Assembly (NCBI RefSeq): GCF_035594125.1
Contig: NC_087158.1
Span: 8,967,678 to 9,031,677 of the forward strand
Direction: 5' to 3'
Origin: Scylla paramamosain
Taxonomy: Eukaryota > Arthropoda > Malacostraca > Decapoda > Portunidae
Length of the DNA stretch: 64,000 nucleotides
Each line of letters starts with the position of its first letter. The stretch's first letter is position 1. A model generated the notes under the pieces. It was not told the origin of the DNA. It saw only the letters and a program-made list of their open reading frames with translations, and did no database searches. Positions 11,901 to 21,221 of this stretch are shown piece after piece. The position numbers and the translations under genes are program-made.

Positions 11901-12324
11901 TAACATTCAGATTTTCCAGCTCCAGTTCATCAACAAACTCTCCAAGCATTTCACCATTCCTGTTCACCTGTTCCCCCAGTATTCCCACATGTGCATTCAT
12001 GTCACCCATAACTAGCACTCTCTCCTCTCCATGCTCTCTCACAACTTTCTTAAGTATGTCATACTTCCTCCTATTTTCCCTCTATGCTCTTTCACCCATG
12101 ACAGTCATGTACGCTACCACCAGTACCACCTTCTCTGGTCTGCCACGACCATCCATGCATTCCACTCTGACTGCAAGCACATCCTCACTACTTGTACACT
12201 CCCCCACATCAATCTCCTCTACTTTCAGTCCTCTTTCTTTCTTGTAGAGTAGGGTTACGCCTCCTCCCAGTGTTTCCTGTGCCTTACGCCCCTTTCCAAT
12301 CATAACATACTCGCATCCCTCCAT

Positions 12325-12353
12325 TCGTACATCATCTTTCAGGTGAGTCTCAG
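12325..12353. repeat. 29-bp direct repeat flanking the recombinase insert (left)
   Basis: Positions 12325-12353 match 13108-13136 with two mismatches. Both copies encode the same LINE-B endonuclease peptide on the minus strand (ETHL[K/R]DD[V/I]R). A single copy is therefore expected in intact LINE-B and the insert is flanked by a duplication. Confidence 0.8.
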
Positions 12354-13107
12354 GAACTAGAGCACTGTTGCCAGGTCACTTTATGCCAGTGTTGCCAGGT
12401 CTCTTTATGCCAGTGTTGCCAAGTCTTGTTACGCTATTTTCGCCAGTTCGTTATTGAGCTTTTAGTTCGTTTTGTAGGTTGCAATATTTCAACTATTTCA
12501 GCTCGTTACCGAGATCGTTCGCTGTTCAAACCGTTCGTTATTCAAGGGTCCACTGTAGCCTTAAAATTAATCATGCTAATGGCACTCAGGCAAGCAGCCA
12601 GAGTGCAAACATTGCATTTGTTAATGTTGAAAAATATTAGCATTGGAAAGGACTCTATTTGTGTTTGATTAGGGCAAAACATTAAACAGTGTAGACCAAA
12701 ATTCAATGTACAATTTGTGGAATTTAAAGCATACCCAAAGGATAGAAGACTATGTATTTATGAAACATTGAAAATGTACATTGAAAAAACTGAACACTTA
12801 AGGAATGGTGTTGATCATGTGAACAGGAACTTACTCATCAGCTTTATAAAGCCACACAAACCTGTAATCACTATTGCAAGATGGATTAGGATCATGCTGC
12901 ACATGTCAGGAGTGGATACAATAAAGTATTCAGCTGGCAGTGTTTGGCCAGCTGCAGCGTCCAAGGCAAAGGCCATGGCACTGCCAATTACACATATCAT
13001 GGCAAAGGTAGGATGGTCGAGGGAGACTACTTTTGCCAAGCATTACGACAAGAAGATTGTTCAGGACCTTGACTCGTTCCAAGAAGCAGTACCACAATTA
13101 CATCATC
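12354..13107 (+). mobile_element. 754-bp insert in LINE-B carrying a tyrosine recombinase fragment
   Basis: The insert lies between the two 29-bp repeats. Its left part has a 24-bp tandem repeat (12363-12425, about 2.6 units, GTTGCCAGGTC core). It then has a stretch ending TTCAAGGGTCCACTGTA (12542-12558) that looks like the inner-to-outer end of a Tigger/mariner-type terminal repeat. The right part is the recombinase remnant. It has no terminal repeats of its own, so its class and mode of entry are open. Confidence 0.65.
12573..13107 (+). pseudogene. Tyrosine recombinase C-terminal domain, decayed (DIRS/Crypton-like)
   Basis: The frames contain LRQAARVQTLHLL (position of catalytic Arg I), SFIKPHKPVI, YSAGSVWPAAASKAKA (where families read H-x-x-R or S-T-R; here Arg is replaced by Trp), IMAKVGWSRETTFAKHYDKKI (His/Trp block and the nucleophilic Tyr near its end). 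This is the eukaryotic tyrosine recombinase pattern of DIRS-like or Crypton elements. The first block (12573-12668) ends in a stop and the rest begins at 12717 after a TGA-containing gap in the same direction. The lost Arg II and the stop make it inactive. Confidence 0.7.
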
Positions 13108-13136
13108 TCGTATATCATCTCTCAGGTGAGTCTCAG
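13108..13136. repeat. 29-bp direct repeat flanking the recombinase insert (right)
   Basis: This is the partner of 12325-12353 (27 of 29 identical by eye). It continues directly into the upstream LINE-B endonuclease reading frame (VGLTETHL on the minus strand). Confidence 0.8.
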
Positions 13137-13299
13137 TGAGCCCGACTAAGTCGAACCTCCACTCTCTGAGCTCCTTGCATACATCCTCAAACTTGCCCAC
13201 ACCCCATCCTCTCACATTCATACAGCCAATCTTCACACATTTACTTGCCTGGTTAGTCTCTTTTCTTCCATGTTCGCTGACATCAGTGGGTCCTCCTCG

Positions 13300-14015
13300 T
13301 CATGCCTCGTCCACACAACACACCTGCCTCGCCCTCATCCACTCAGCCAGTCGACGTCCTAGCCTCTCATTCCCTTTGTGGGTGAGGTGGACCCCGTCTC
13401 TCCCGAAGAATTTGTCCTGGTCGAGGATCCCATCCATGTCTAGGAAGCTCACGTTGCCTTTCTTCTCTGCCATCCATTCCATCTTGACCTTCATGAGTTC
13501 CATGCATATCTTGCGGTTCGTTTCTCTTCTGATCTTCTCATACTGCACTCCTTCCCGTGGGCGCCGCAAGACCCCCACCACAGCCACACACATCTTCTTT
13601 TCTTCTGCTGCCCTCACTGCTTCTATCACTTCCTTTACTGTGTCTTCAGCACCTGCCTCTACTAAGTTGTTGCCTCCTCCTTGGATAACTAGCAGGCCAT
13701 TTCTTGCACTTCCATTTCTTGCACTTCTTCCTTGACTTTCCTCTTGACGTCTTGGATCTTAGCACCTCCCATGCTGGTGCACTCATTTTCCCTTCTCACA
13801 AAGTCGGGAGTCTTCCTTACCATGCTGTCTCCAATGACACGTACTGGGGCTTTCTTGATTACCATTCTCTTCTTCCTTGGGCGTCTGTCTGTTCTGGCCA
13901 CTTCCACGACTTCTTGCTGGTCTTTTCTCTCTTCAGTCTTCGTCGTCTGTGCTTCTGCCTCTTTCATCAGGTTTTCTGATGAAAGCTTCAGGTTTGAAGC
14001 AAAATTGTCGTACAA
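13300..14015 (-). pseudogene. LINE-B SGNH-type esterase domain
   Basis: The blocks of the SGNH/GDSL hydrolase fold appear in order: VRVIGDSMVRK (block I, nucleophilic Ser in GDS), IQGGGNN (block III, near 13675) and GRDGVHLTHKGNERLG (block V, Asp and His). ORF1 proteins of CR1/L2-type LINEs carry such an esterase, with a suspected role in membrane or RNP interactions. Only one in-frame stop (about 13302) separates it from the endonuclease start at 13236, so esterase and endonuclease were either one polyprotein or joined by readthrough. A frame break lies near 13680. Confidence 0.75.
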
Positions 14016-14252
14016 ACACGATAATTATCGTACGAATGACAGCCCTGCATCACAACCTCTCCAAACACCGTTCTGCGCATGCACAGTCTCTCGGACGCAT
14101 CAGAACTATCAGAAAAATATTTTTTCCAAGATATCCGCGTCGTTTCCGTTCTGGTCCGATGCGTCGTTTCGTTTCCGATCCGATCAGGTGGGCGTTAGCA
14201 CGTTCAAATATATGGTTTAGATTTTTTTCCGATGATTTGTGTCCGTTCCGAA

Positions 14253-14283
14253 TTGTCGTTTCCGATCTGGTGGGCGACAAGCT
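14253..14283 (-). repeat. Harbinger right terminal inverted repeat
   Basis: This is the reverse complement of the left end and terminates CGACAAGCT immediately before TTA (14284-14286). A second, imperfect copy of the motif (GATCCGATCAGGTGGGCG, near 14178-14195) lies subterminally and could be an additional transposase binding site, which is an inference. Confidence 0.9.
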
Positions 14284-14286
14284 TTA

Positions 14287-14580
14287 TGGTCCCCTCCCCA
14301 GATGGGGACTCCGAGGCTGGTGTAGGAGTCGCCATTATGATTTTGAAATTTTTGAGTGAAGAGTGTGTGTGTTATTAGGTGCTTGTAGTTTTGTGTGGAG
14401 GAAGAGAGTTGTCTTTAGAGGGCAGGCTGTGACTGGCCCCTTGTGTTGTGAGACACAAAGGGAAACGTTCAGTGAGGTCACTGCTGGGTTTAATGATAAA
14501 AAAGTTCACAGCACCCCCTGAACAGTGCTTTAGACCTCACTGGGAGTAATTATCGTTTCGGCAGGAGTCTACTGCCTCCT
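14287..14580 (-). mobile_element. LINE-A copy 2, 5' segment displaced by Harbinger
   Basis: The segment continues LINE-A copy 2 beyond the Harbinger insert: leader start (ATGGCGACTCC in antisense, near 14334) and about 230 bases of 5' UTR. The copy ends in GGCAGGAGTCTACTGCCTCC, whose outer part (GGAGGCAGTAGAC in reverse complement) is shared with copy 5 (35644), so this is probably the true 5' terminus of the family. An (AT)n array begins about 44 bases further on. Confidence 0.88.
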
Positions 14581-14622
14581 TACTCCACTCCATTCTTTTT
14601 AGTACCTAGATAGTTCTTTACG

Positions 14623-14857
<235 letters not shown>

Positions 14858-14879
14858 GACACAATCACGGGCAGTCACG

Positions 14880-15146
14880 CACGATCAGCTAAAACTATAC
14901 TCGTGATCTCCGCTACAAGACTGAGCGTGCAAGGGAACGATGCCACGCTTCCAGTCCACACGAGGGTAGATACGTTGCATATCATTCCTTTGATGTGACG
15001 GCAAAAGACCAACAAATGGTGGATCGAGCCCGTTGCGTATCTTTGTATCATATTTTGATACGCAACGGTGCATCGCTTTTCCGTCCACACTGCTACGCAA
15101 CGATGATACGATACATGGAAATGCAGCAAGTGTGGACGCGGCTTAA
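14880..15146. other. Possible remnant of a DNA transposon end
   Basis: The stretch contains an 11-bp inverted repeat (15031-15041 and 15057-15067, CGTTGCGTATC). It also contains CCGTCCACACTGC and, near its end, AGTGTGGACGCGGCTTA, the kind of motif seen at ends of several DNA transposon families. No partner end or target duplication was found, so this is only a suggestion. Confidence 0.35.
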
Positions 15147-15565
15147 GAGTTGATCTGAGTCAAATTTCTATAGTTAAGAATCTTTGTTAATACAGCCCCT
15201 GACACTGTATTTACGTAAGGCATCTTCTTCAGTTCTCCGAGGCGCCTCGAATCTAACGGCCGCATTATTAAATTCCCTCTTCCCCCTTCCCTTGGCCATT
15301 TGTGGGGATGGGATAGGAAAAAAAAGTGATGATTCAGCGAGGTGAGAGACACCCTCACCTTCCCTTCGTATATATTTGGAAAAAAACACTGATTTTTTTT
15401 TTTTTATATAGAAATGCGTTTATAAACGTGAAAAAATAATGAATGCTGTAACGCTTTAGACTATGCTTAAATGGATATGTCTGTAATGTTTCTGGAAACG
15501 TTGATGTTCCCATGTGACTAAACACCCCGCGGCGGTGCTGCCTCCCGCTACCGGTATACGTTGCC

Positions 15566-15641
15566 AGAGAGAGAGAGAGAGAGAGAGAGAATGGTATGCA
15601 TTTCCTTAGATACTACACACACACACACACACACACACACA
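15566..15641. repeat. (GA)n and (CA)n microsatellites
   Basis: (GA)n at 15566-15591 and (CA)n at 15614-15641. The 5'-truncated LINE that follows starts just beyond. Confidence 0.95.
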
Positions 15642-15658
15642 ATATGCCCATCTAGAGA

Positions 15659-16799
15659 CGTAAGCATGGTCATATCTCGATCAAAAAGGCTTTTGATCTT
15701 GTTGATCACACTGTTGTCATCAGCAAGGCAGTGAGTCTGGGTCTCCCTCCTAACCTGATAGCGTGGCTAGCCGACTTCCTCACAGGGAGGCGTCAGGCCG
15801 TTCGCTATCAGGGCTCTGTCTCTACTTTCCAACAGCTGACTTGTGGGGTCCCCCAGGGGACCAAGATGGGTCCTCTATGCTTCCTCCTCCTCATTAACGA
15901 CGCCCTCACTGACACCCCCCATCGCTGGAAGTATATGGACGACTGCACAGTGGGCGTCCCAGTTTCCACCAAGAACCCGGACTACTCGCCACTGCAAGCG
16001 ATCCTGGAGCGGCTGCAGACGTGGACGGAGGAGAGCAGGATGACCATCAACCACAACAAAACTGTGGTGATGCATTTCTGTACCTCCTCTGTACCAGTGC
16101 CCCCTCCCCAGCTCTCAGTGGGCCCTCACCCCCTCCAGGTGGTCCGATGTGCTAAGCTCCTCGGAGTCACGGTGGACGACCAGCTGACCTGGAAGCAGCA
16201 TGTCGCCAGCACCATAAGATCAGCTACCTACAGGCTGTACATGCTGCGCAAACTCAGGTCGCTGGGGACGCCGACAGATGAGTTAAGGGGGGTGTATCTT
16301 ACTTTCATCCTCCCCAAACTCATGTACGCCTCCCCAGTGTGGTCCTCCTCCCTCACACAAACTCAACAGCTACAGGTGGAGAGTGTGCAGAAAAGGGCGT
16401 GCAGGGTCATCCTTGGCCCTGCATACACCACCTATGAAGAAGCCCTGAACACCCTGAGGCTGTCCAGACTATCCACCAGGTACCGTGAGGCTCTGGAGAA
16501 GTTTGGAAGGGGACTTCTGAATCATCCACGTCTCAGAAACATGCTGCCGCCTGACGCGCCTCGCCCTACCCGTGCCACCAGACACCACAATAAGATAACG
16601 CCCCTAAAGGCGTTATCTTACGTACGGACCGGTACAGACTCAGTGCGATTCCCACCATGGTGCGAGCCATCAATCAATAGTCCCTTCTAGATTTGACTTA
16701 CCTTTAGGATTAATGTCAAGTATTTCCCCACCCCCAATGTACATTTTCAGTTTGTTGACTGCCTAAAGAATAAACCGTTTATTATTATTATTATTATTT
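15659..16799 (+). mobile_element. 5'-truncated LINE with YMDD-type RT
   Basis: An RT palm-to-C-terminus fragment is followed by a short 3' UTR ending in ATAAACCGTTTATTATT and a (TTA)n tail (16782-16799), the tail type of several CR1/L2/I-related LINEs. The codon usage is GC-rich compared with LINE-A, so this is a different family. It was not recognised elsewhere in the window. Confidence 0.85.
15674..16690 (+). pseudogene. Reverse transcriptase C-terminal half (5'-truncated, otherwise open)
   Basis: The frame is open from ISIKKAFDLVDH (motif A; the Asp before Ile-Ser is lost to truncation or mutation) through LTCGVPQGTKMGP (motif B), RWKYMDDCTVGV (motif C, YMDD instead of the common YADD), INHNKTVVMHF, and AKLLGVTVDDQLTWKQHV (thumb boundary) to a stop at 16690. 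About 340 residues are intact. The long undamaged frame suggests a recent insertion truncated at birth. It lacks endonuclease and the front of the RT, so it cannot act alone. Confidence 0.83.
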
Positions 16800-17023
16800 T
16801 ATCTTGGCTGGAAAGAGAGAGAGAGAGAGGGTGTGTGCAGCTTCTCAAAGGACACACACGTACACACGCTGCCTGTAATTTTTACCTCCTCGGAGCTCCG
16901 CCCATTTGACTACTGAAAAACAGACCAGCGAAGTTACATGATGTGCTACTCATGGAAAAAGTGTCCCTCACAAAAACCGCAGCAACCTTAACCACTCGCT
17001 CCTTGAAGTTTATGCTATTTAGA

Positions 17024-17058
17024 AGTGAATATGTGGTCTTCCAGACCACATATTCACT
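17024..17058. repeat. Perfect 16-bp-arm hairpin
   Basis: AGTGAATATGTGGTCT (17024-17039), a 3-base loop TCC, then the exact reverse complement (17043-17058). The rest of 16800-17650 shows a short (GA)n at about 16811-16829 and no gene I can support. Confidence 0.9.
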
Positions 17059-17659
17059 GAATAAAAGTAATCGCATAGGGTTGATTCTTAGCTTTTTTTT
17101 TCTGATCGAAGGAAAGAGACAGGCAGACACATTGGTTATTCTTTGTTTAAAGAAAAGGCATATAGTAATATACCGTAGCTTGGTTAAGACATTCCGGGTC
17201 TAAATGATGCCTGATGTTGATAAATATGACTAGTAAAATTTATTGCATGGTGCTGTACATACGGCAGTTACGAAATGAAATGTCTGGTATTTCCACACTA
17301 TTTCCGCATTTTGGTTGCGTTCCATCTCTTAGGTATCCCTATGTATTATTCTGGTCTGTCTAGACAGACTACAAGTATTATAATATAACGAAATATATTC
17401 TATTATTAGCGATTGTGGAACAAGGGGAAACTGTGACGCAGGGAGCGGCAGGTCTAGCAGCTCTCCAGGTCACACGTCATTCACGGAGGCGAGGGCGAGG
17501 TCCCTTGCCTTGGTCCTCACATTCGCCTTGTTAAGGGAACGTTCTATCCCGTGTATCGCTTCTTCAGACCTGTCTTCATCACCAGTGCAAATACAAGCCA
17601 CCCTGCAGAGTATTTTAGCGTGAATTGGTTGTATCATTCATAACTTCACATTACATTAT

Positions 17660-18540
17660 GGCAATGTACCAGAACACAGTGATATATTGGAAGTCGTAGC
17701 CCAAGACGGAGAGGTATTTAGACACCTTTACCTGCCCTGCTAGAATGCCGCACCCCGCTTGAAGGCTTGACTGTTTCACGCTCATTATTAGCAAGTGAGC
17801 AAATGTTAGCAAAATTCACTTAATTTGAAAAAAAATCACGCTACACAGTTTTAGTAATTGTTTTCACTCATGACTGACTTGTATGCAGATAATTCTGTAT
17901 GTTCGAGATTTTATTTAAAACAATACACGCACACCTGCTTGTTTTCACCTACCATGTTTGCATCGCTGCCCGTGAGTGGCTGTCTTTCGCTTCGCACCGC
18001 TGCCCGCCCACAATCCTCGCAAACCCTTAGAAAGCTTGCGGCCCGATTAGTTGTAAGGTTCCAAAGCTCCCAGGAGACCTTCGCGAAAGGTATGCGTGGG
18101 AAAATGCTTGTTTCTGAGGCGCTTGCGAAGAACTGAAGAAGACGCCTTGTATATTTATTTATTTATTTATTTTTATTAAATATGTGACCGTGAAAGCGGC
18201 ACAGTACCAAAACACAAATGATGTGTTGGAAGTTGTGGTTCAAGACAGGATAGGCAATTCATATACCTTTACCTACCCTGCCAGAATGCCGTACGCTGCT
18301 GGAAGGCTGAGTTTTCCACGCTCATTGCATGCAAATGTTAAAGCTCATTTCATTTGAAACAATTCACGCTACATGGTTTCTATAATAGTTTTCACTCTTG
18401 AGTACCTTGCAGATAATTCTGTATGTTCGAGATTTTATTGAAAACAATACACGCACATCGTCGTCGAAAAGAAACTGCCTGCCTTGAGACGCTTGAGAAG
18501 AGCTGAAGACGCCTCATATCTCTGATAATGTTATTTTCTG
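17660..18540. repeat. Diverged tandem segmental duplication upstream of ashwin
   Basis: About 17660-18150 and 18200-18520 are copies of one unit. Shared blocks include ACCTGCCCTGC(T/C)AGAATGCCG, the CCACGCTCATT or TTCACGCTCATT block, AGATAATTCTGTATGTTCGA, AACAATACACGCACA, and a closing GAAGA(A/G)CTGAAGA..ACGCC. The second copy lacks an internal stretch of roughly 140 bases (about 17940-18090). No protein homology was seen. The array ends some 200 bp before the ashwin start codon, so it could include promoter or 5' UTR sequence. Confidence 0.8.
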
Positions 18541-18568
18541 TATTTTGCCTGTTCAGTTAGGCCCTCCC

Positions 18569-18573
<5 letters not shown>

Positions 18574-18633
<60 letters not shown>

Positions 18634-18699
18634 ATGAGTTTTATAAAATACATATTGAAATTTATGTGAAAATTTGCATAGGTCCGTATTCCCTATAAA

Positions 18700-18731
<32 letters not shown>

Positions 18732-18733
18732 AA
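18574..18733. repeat. (CT)n and (CA)n microsatellites in the ashwin 5' region
   Basis: (CT)n at 18574-18630 and (CA)n at 18700-18733. The latter ends only about six bases before the ATG of exon 1, so it would lie in the 5' UTR. Confidence 0.95.
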
Positions 18734-18738
18734 CAAAT

Positions 18739-18849
18739 ATGGCTCGGCGTAGTGGTGCAAATCTCGCCGCGAGCGAGGAGCCTCAGAAGTTGAGTTATCT
18801 ACAGCCTGAAATTCTTCCTGTGCAAGTAATGGTCGATGTCCTGAAAGAA
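18739..18849 (+). CDS. ashwin: ashwin exon 1
   Basis: ATG at 18739 opens 37 codons (MARRSGANLAASEEPQKLSY, then LQPEILPVQVMVDVLKE) and ends at a consensus GAA|GTAAGT donor. LQPEILPVQV corresponds to the conserved N-terminal 'LHPE.L' segment of ashwin. The start is the first ATG after the (CA)n tract; no in-frame upstream ATG is evident. The CpG-richer composition differs from the AT-rich surroundings. Confidence 0.8.
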
Positions 18850-20736
18850 GTAAGTCACACAGATATTTTAGATTAGTTTAGCGGCGAACAATGATACCTC
18901 CCCTAACTCCTCGATTCTTAGTCCCGCTATTCATCGTGGTATAATTTGACAACCAGTACCTTCGGCCACTCGCACGGGGCTCTGATGTGAGAGGCTTTAT
19001 GCACTTGGGGGGGGTTTCTCTCGCCAGAGATGATTTTTATGCCCTGTGACAGCTCTTCTTCCCAGAAAGGAAAGGCTTTTGCTCGTGGAAGCATGTTTGA
19101 GTTTAGATTGTTTAACCATGGCATACAGATAGAATAAGTACTCTGTACTTCTAACCATTTGGCATGCCATGATATCGGAGTCTTAACAGGAATATTGATT
19201 CAAAATTGTATATTGGTAATGCTTGGGGTTTCCAAGGGCTCACTTGGTCTGCAGGGTTAGTTTGGTTAGTTCCACAGTGTATAGTTATGTGCAGGGTTAG
19301 TCTTGCAAGGGTAAAAGTTGGGTTTAGATATGGTTTGGTTCAGTTAAGTTAGCTTTGGTTTGCTATGGTTCAGGGGTATTAATCATCTTTTCTTAGGCAA
19401 TATTTTTTTTTTCTTTGGACTGATGATTCTTTGTGGAAAATGCAAAAGTGTACCTTGGTATCATCACATCATGTTTTTACAGGTTTACAGATAGAAAGTA
19501 CCTCTGAAGGAAAAAATTCAAATTTTGCTTTAGTATAAAGTTAATAGTAAATTTTTAGATTTATACTATAGTACCTCTTTCTTAAAACCAGGGGGCTGTG
19601 TCCCCTGGCCAGCCATACTCCCCCCCCCAACAGGGATACTAATCTAACCTAACCTATTCTACAGGATCAGATGTAGGAAATATTTTGGGGAAGTGCTCAT
19701 GTCTATTTCAAAAACTATGGATTTCCCACAGGAACTCTGAGATAAAGTTCCTTAGAATCCAGTAAGGTATACAGAAATCACATTCCCAATGTTAGAGTAG
19801 ATATGGTGGTGTAAATTTGAAATAATACCTAATTATCCTTTTGTACATTGCATTTATTTTTTTACTTTTTTTTTAAGCTGTATCATCCTGTTATTAAAAC
19901 TACATATTTTAACATATAAAACTCATAATTCCAAGTAATTTTATCATTTAACTGAGTCAACAAACTCATTATATTTGCAAGAATCTTTGCTTGCCAGTTG
20001 GTAAAGATTTGTGATAAGTTTGAACAAACTGTGCACAATGAAGATACAGATGACACAGTACAATCAACTTTACTGATGCCTTACATAAATATCTATTTAC
20101 TCATCTATTTTAATACACCACCAGATGTTGTCAAAAACAAAAGTTGTATCATAAATTTTGCTTAAAACATTTGGTAAAGGGGTAACTTTACAGTGCTGTC
20201 TGCTGTGTTATATGAATGGTTGGTAGCACTGCCATGGGCCATGGCTTTGATGCTCCCAACACCTCATACATCATTACAATTCATATTCTTGCAAGAGTAG
20301 TATTCTGTGATAAATTCAGTGTCTTTTCAAACCAGTCATGTTCTTGAAGCACTGTCAGAAGCACACATGATGTTTCATGTATTTGCTGAATTGTAAGACT
20401 TTCCCATAGCTCTAGGAATGTCCAAATCATAGGGTATGAAATGGAGAAATAAGTTCACAAGTAAAGCAGTCCTTCATTCTAACAGGAACAAATATTCTTT
20501 TGGTTTGTTTTAGCTTTTATGTCATCAGTGGCAGATATGAAGCTCTTAATCTTTATCTGCACAGCAGTTTAAAGGATTCAGGTTTGCTAACCACAAGTTT
20601 GTTAATGAGTACAGGTATTCATAATGTTTCACGTTACATTTTATATTTGGACAAAACCTTGACATGACCTTTCTGTTACTATACAATTCTGGGTCAGTGG
20701 AGTTAGTATCAGTATAGTATTTAGTATAATTTCTCA

Positions 20737-21221
20737 TTGCCACCATATGACTGCAACATTGTGACATCTTTCCTTTTTAAATCGGTCAATCAGTTAATAT
20801 TTAGTACATTGAAATCCCAGCCCTCTTAATTTGTGGTTTTAGTTTTTAATTGTTTCTTTTACATTTGAACTGTATCTTATTTTTATTGTTTTCACCTTTT
20901 ATTTTAACATTACCAGTACTTCACTTCACTTGTCATCGATGCTGGGGGAAATTTCTCATCCTAGAACATAAGGTACACTTTTTTGTGGAGAAGGCTGATG
21001 TTCTCTACAGCCTATAATCTTTGCTTTTAATTTTAATCCCTCTTCCTTTCTTGGCTTGCTATTTTTAGTGATTTTTACTGTTTTTATCCTACCACAATTT
21101 TGTTATTACTATCAGTATTATTTTGTCCTACCATTTTGGTTGCTTTTAAAATTTTGTTGTGCTGCCATATGACTGCAACATTGTGACATCTTGCCTTTTT
21201 AAATCTGTCAATCAGTTAAAT
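20737..21221. repeat. Separated 60-bp direct repeat
   Basis: 20737-20797 and 21161-21221 both contain CCATATGACTGCAACATTGT, GACATCTT and the TTTTTAAATC.GTCAATCAG block with two or three differences. They are spaced about 420 bp apart. Both may be remnants of one dispersed repeat, but its class is unknown. Confidence 0.8.

Larger units (their letters stand above)
9152..13236 (-). pseudogene. LINE-B endonuclease-RT polyprotein, broken
   Basis: Endonuclease: 13236 downwards (MKIGCMNVRGWG, LVGLTETHL) and, after the insert, 12324-11500 (VMGDMNAHVG; SHHNMLVVE in the terminal SDH-like block). RT: 11460-10669 (GKAAGPDDIPYEF, SYRPIALVNTIGK), 10685-10410 (YLGFLDIEKAYDRVNRE with catalytic Asp; RGVRQGCI) and 10357-9356 (VLLYADDVVV with the YADD pair). 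A Cys/His cluster (MCQMCDMG, HVVLECVKY) closes the protein near 9300. It falls in at least five frames, so it is inactive. The Ser/His-rich open frames on the plus strand here are antisense artefacts. Confidence 0.85.
8957..13985 (-). mobile_element. LINE-B: non-LTR retrotransposon with esterase, nested in Harbinger
   Basis: On the minus strand, in order: SGNH esterase domain, endonuclease, RT and a C-terminal Cys/His region. The likely 3' end (about 8957-8995) consists of short CTTGAT-type repeats instead of poly-A, as in several L2/CR1-related lineages. The 5' boundary is approximate (around 13985), because the open frame runs into Harbinger sequence. The pattern of esterase plus APE endonuclease plus RT suggests the L2/CR1 branch, which is an inference. 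The element is broken by many stops and by the insert at 12354-13107. Confidence 0.85.
4987..14283 (+). mobile_element. PIF/Harbinger DNA transposon (9.3 kb, with nested insertions)
   Basis: The element is bounded by terminal inverted repeats beginning AGCTTGTCGCCCACCAGATC at both ends and flanked by a TTA duplication in LINE-A copy 2. It carries the two genes typical of the superfamily: a DDE transposase (plus strand, 5111-7953) and a MADF/Myb-like protein (minus strand, 8190-6015). The unusual length comes mostly from LINE-B, inserted at about 8957-13985. The inner right end (about 14139-14200) repeats the terminal motif a second time. Both genes are broken, so the element is no longer autonomous. 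Confidence 0.93.

Noticed and set aside
17660..18540. Duplicated units considered as LTRs of a retrotransposon
   Set aside because: The two units are adjacent, without coding sequence between them, and lack TG..CA ends.
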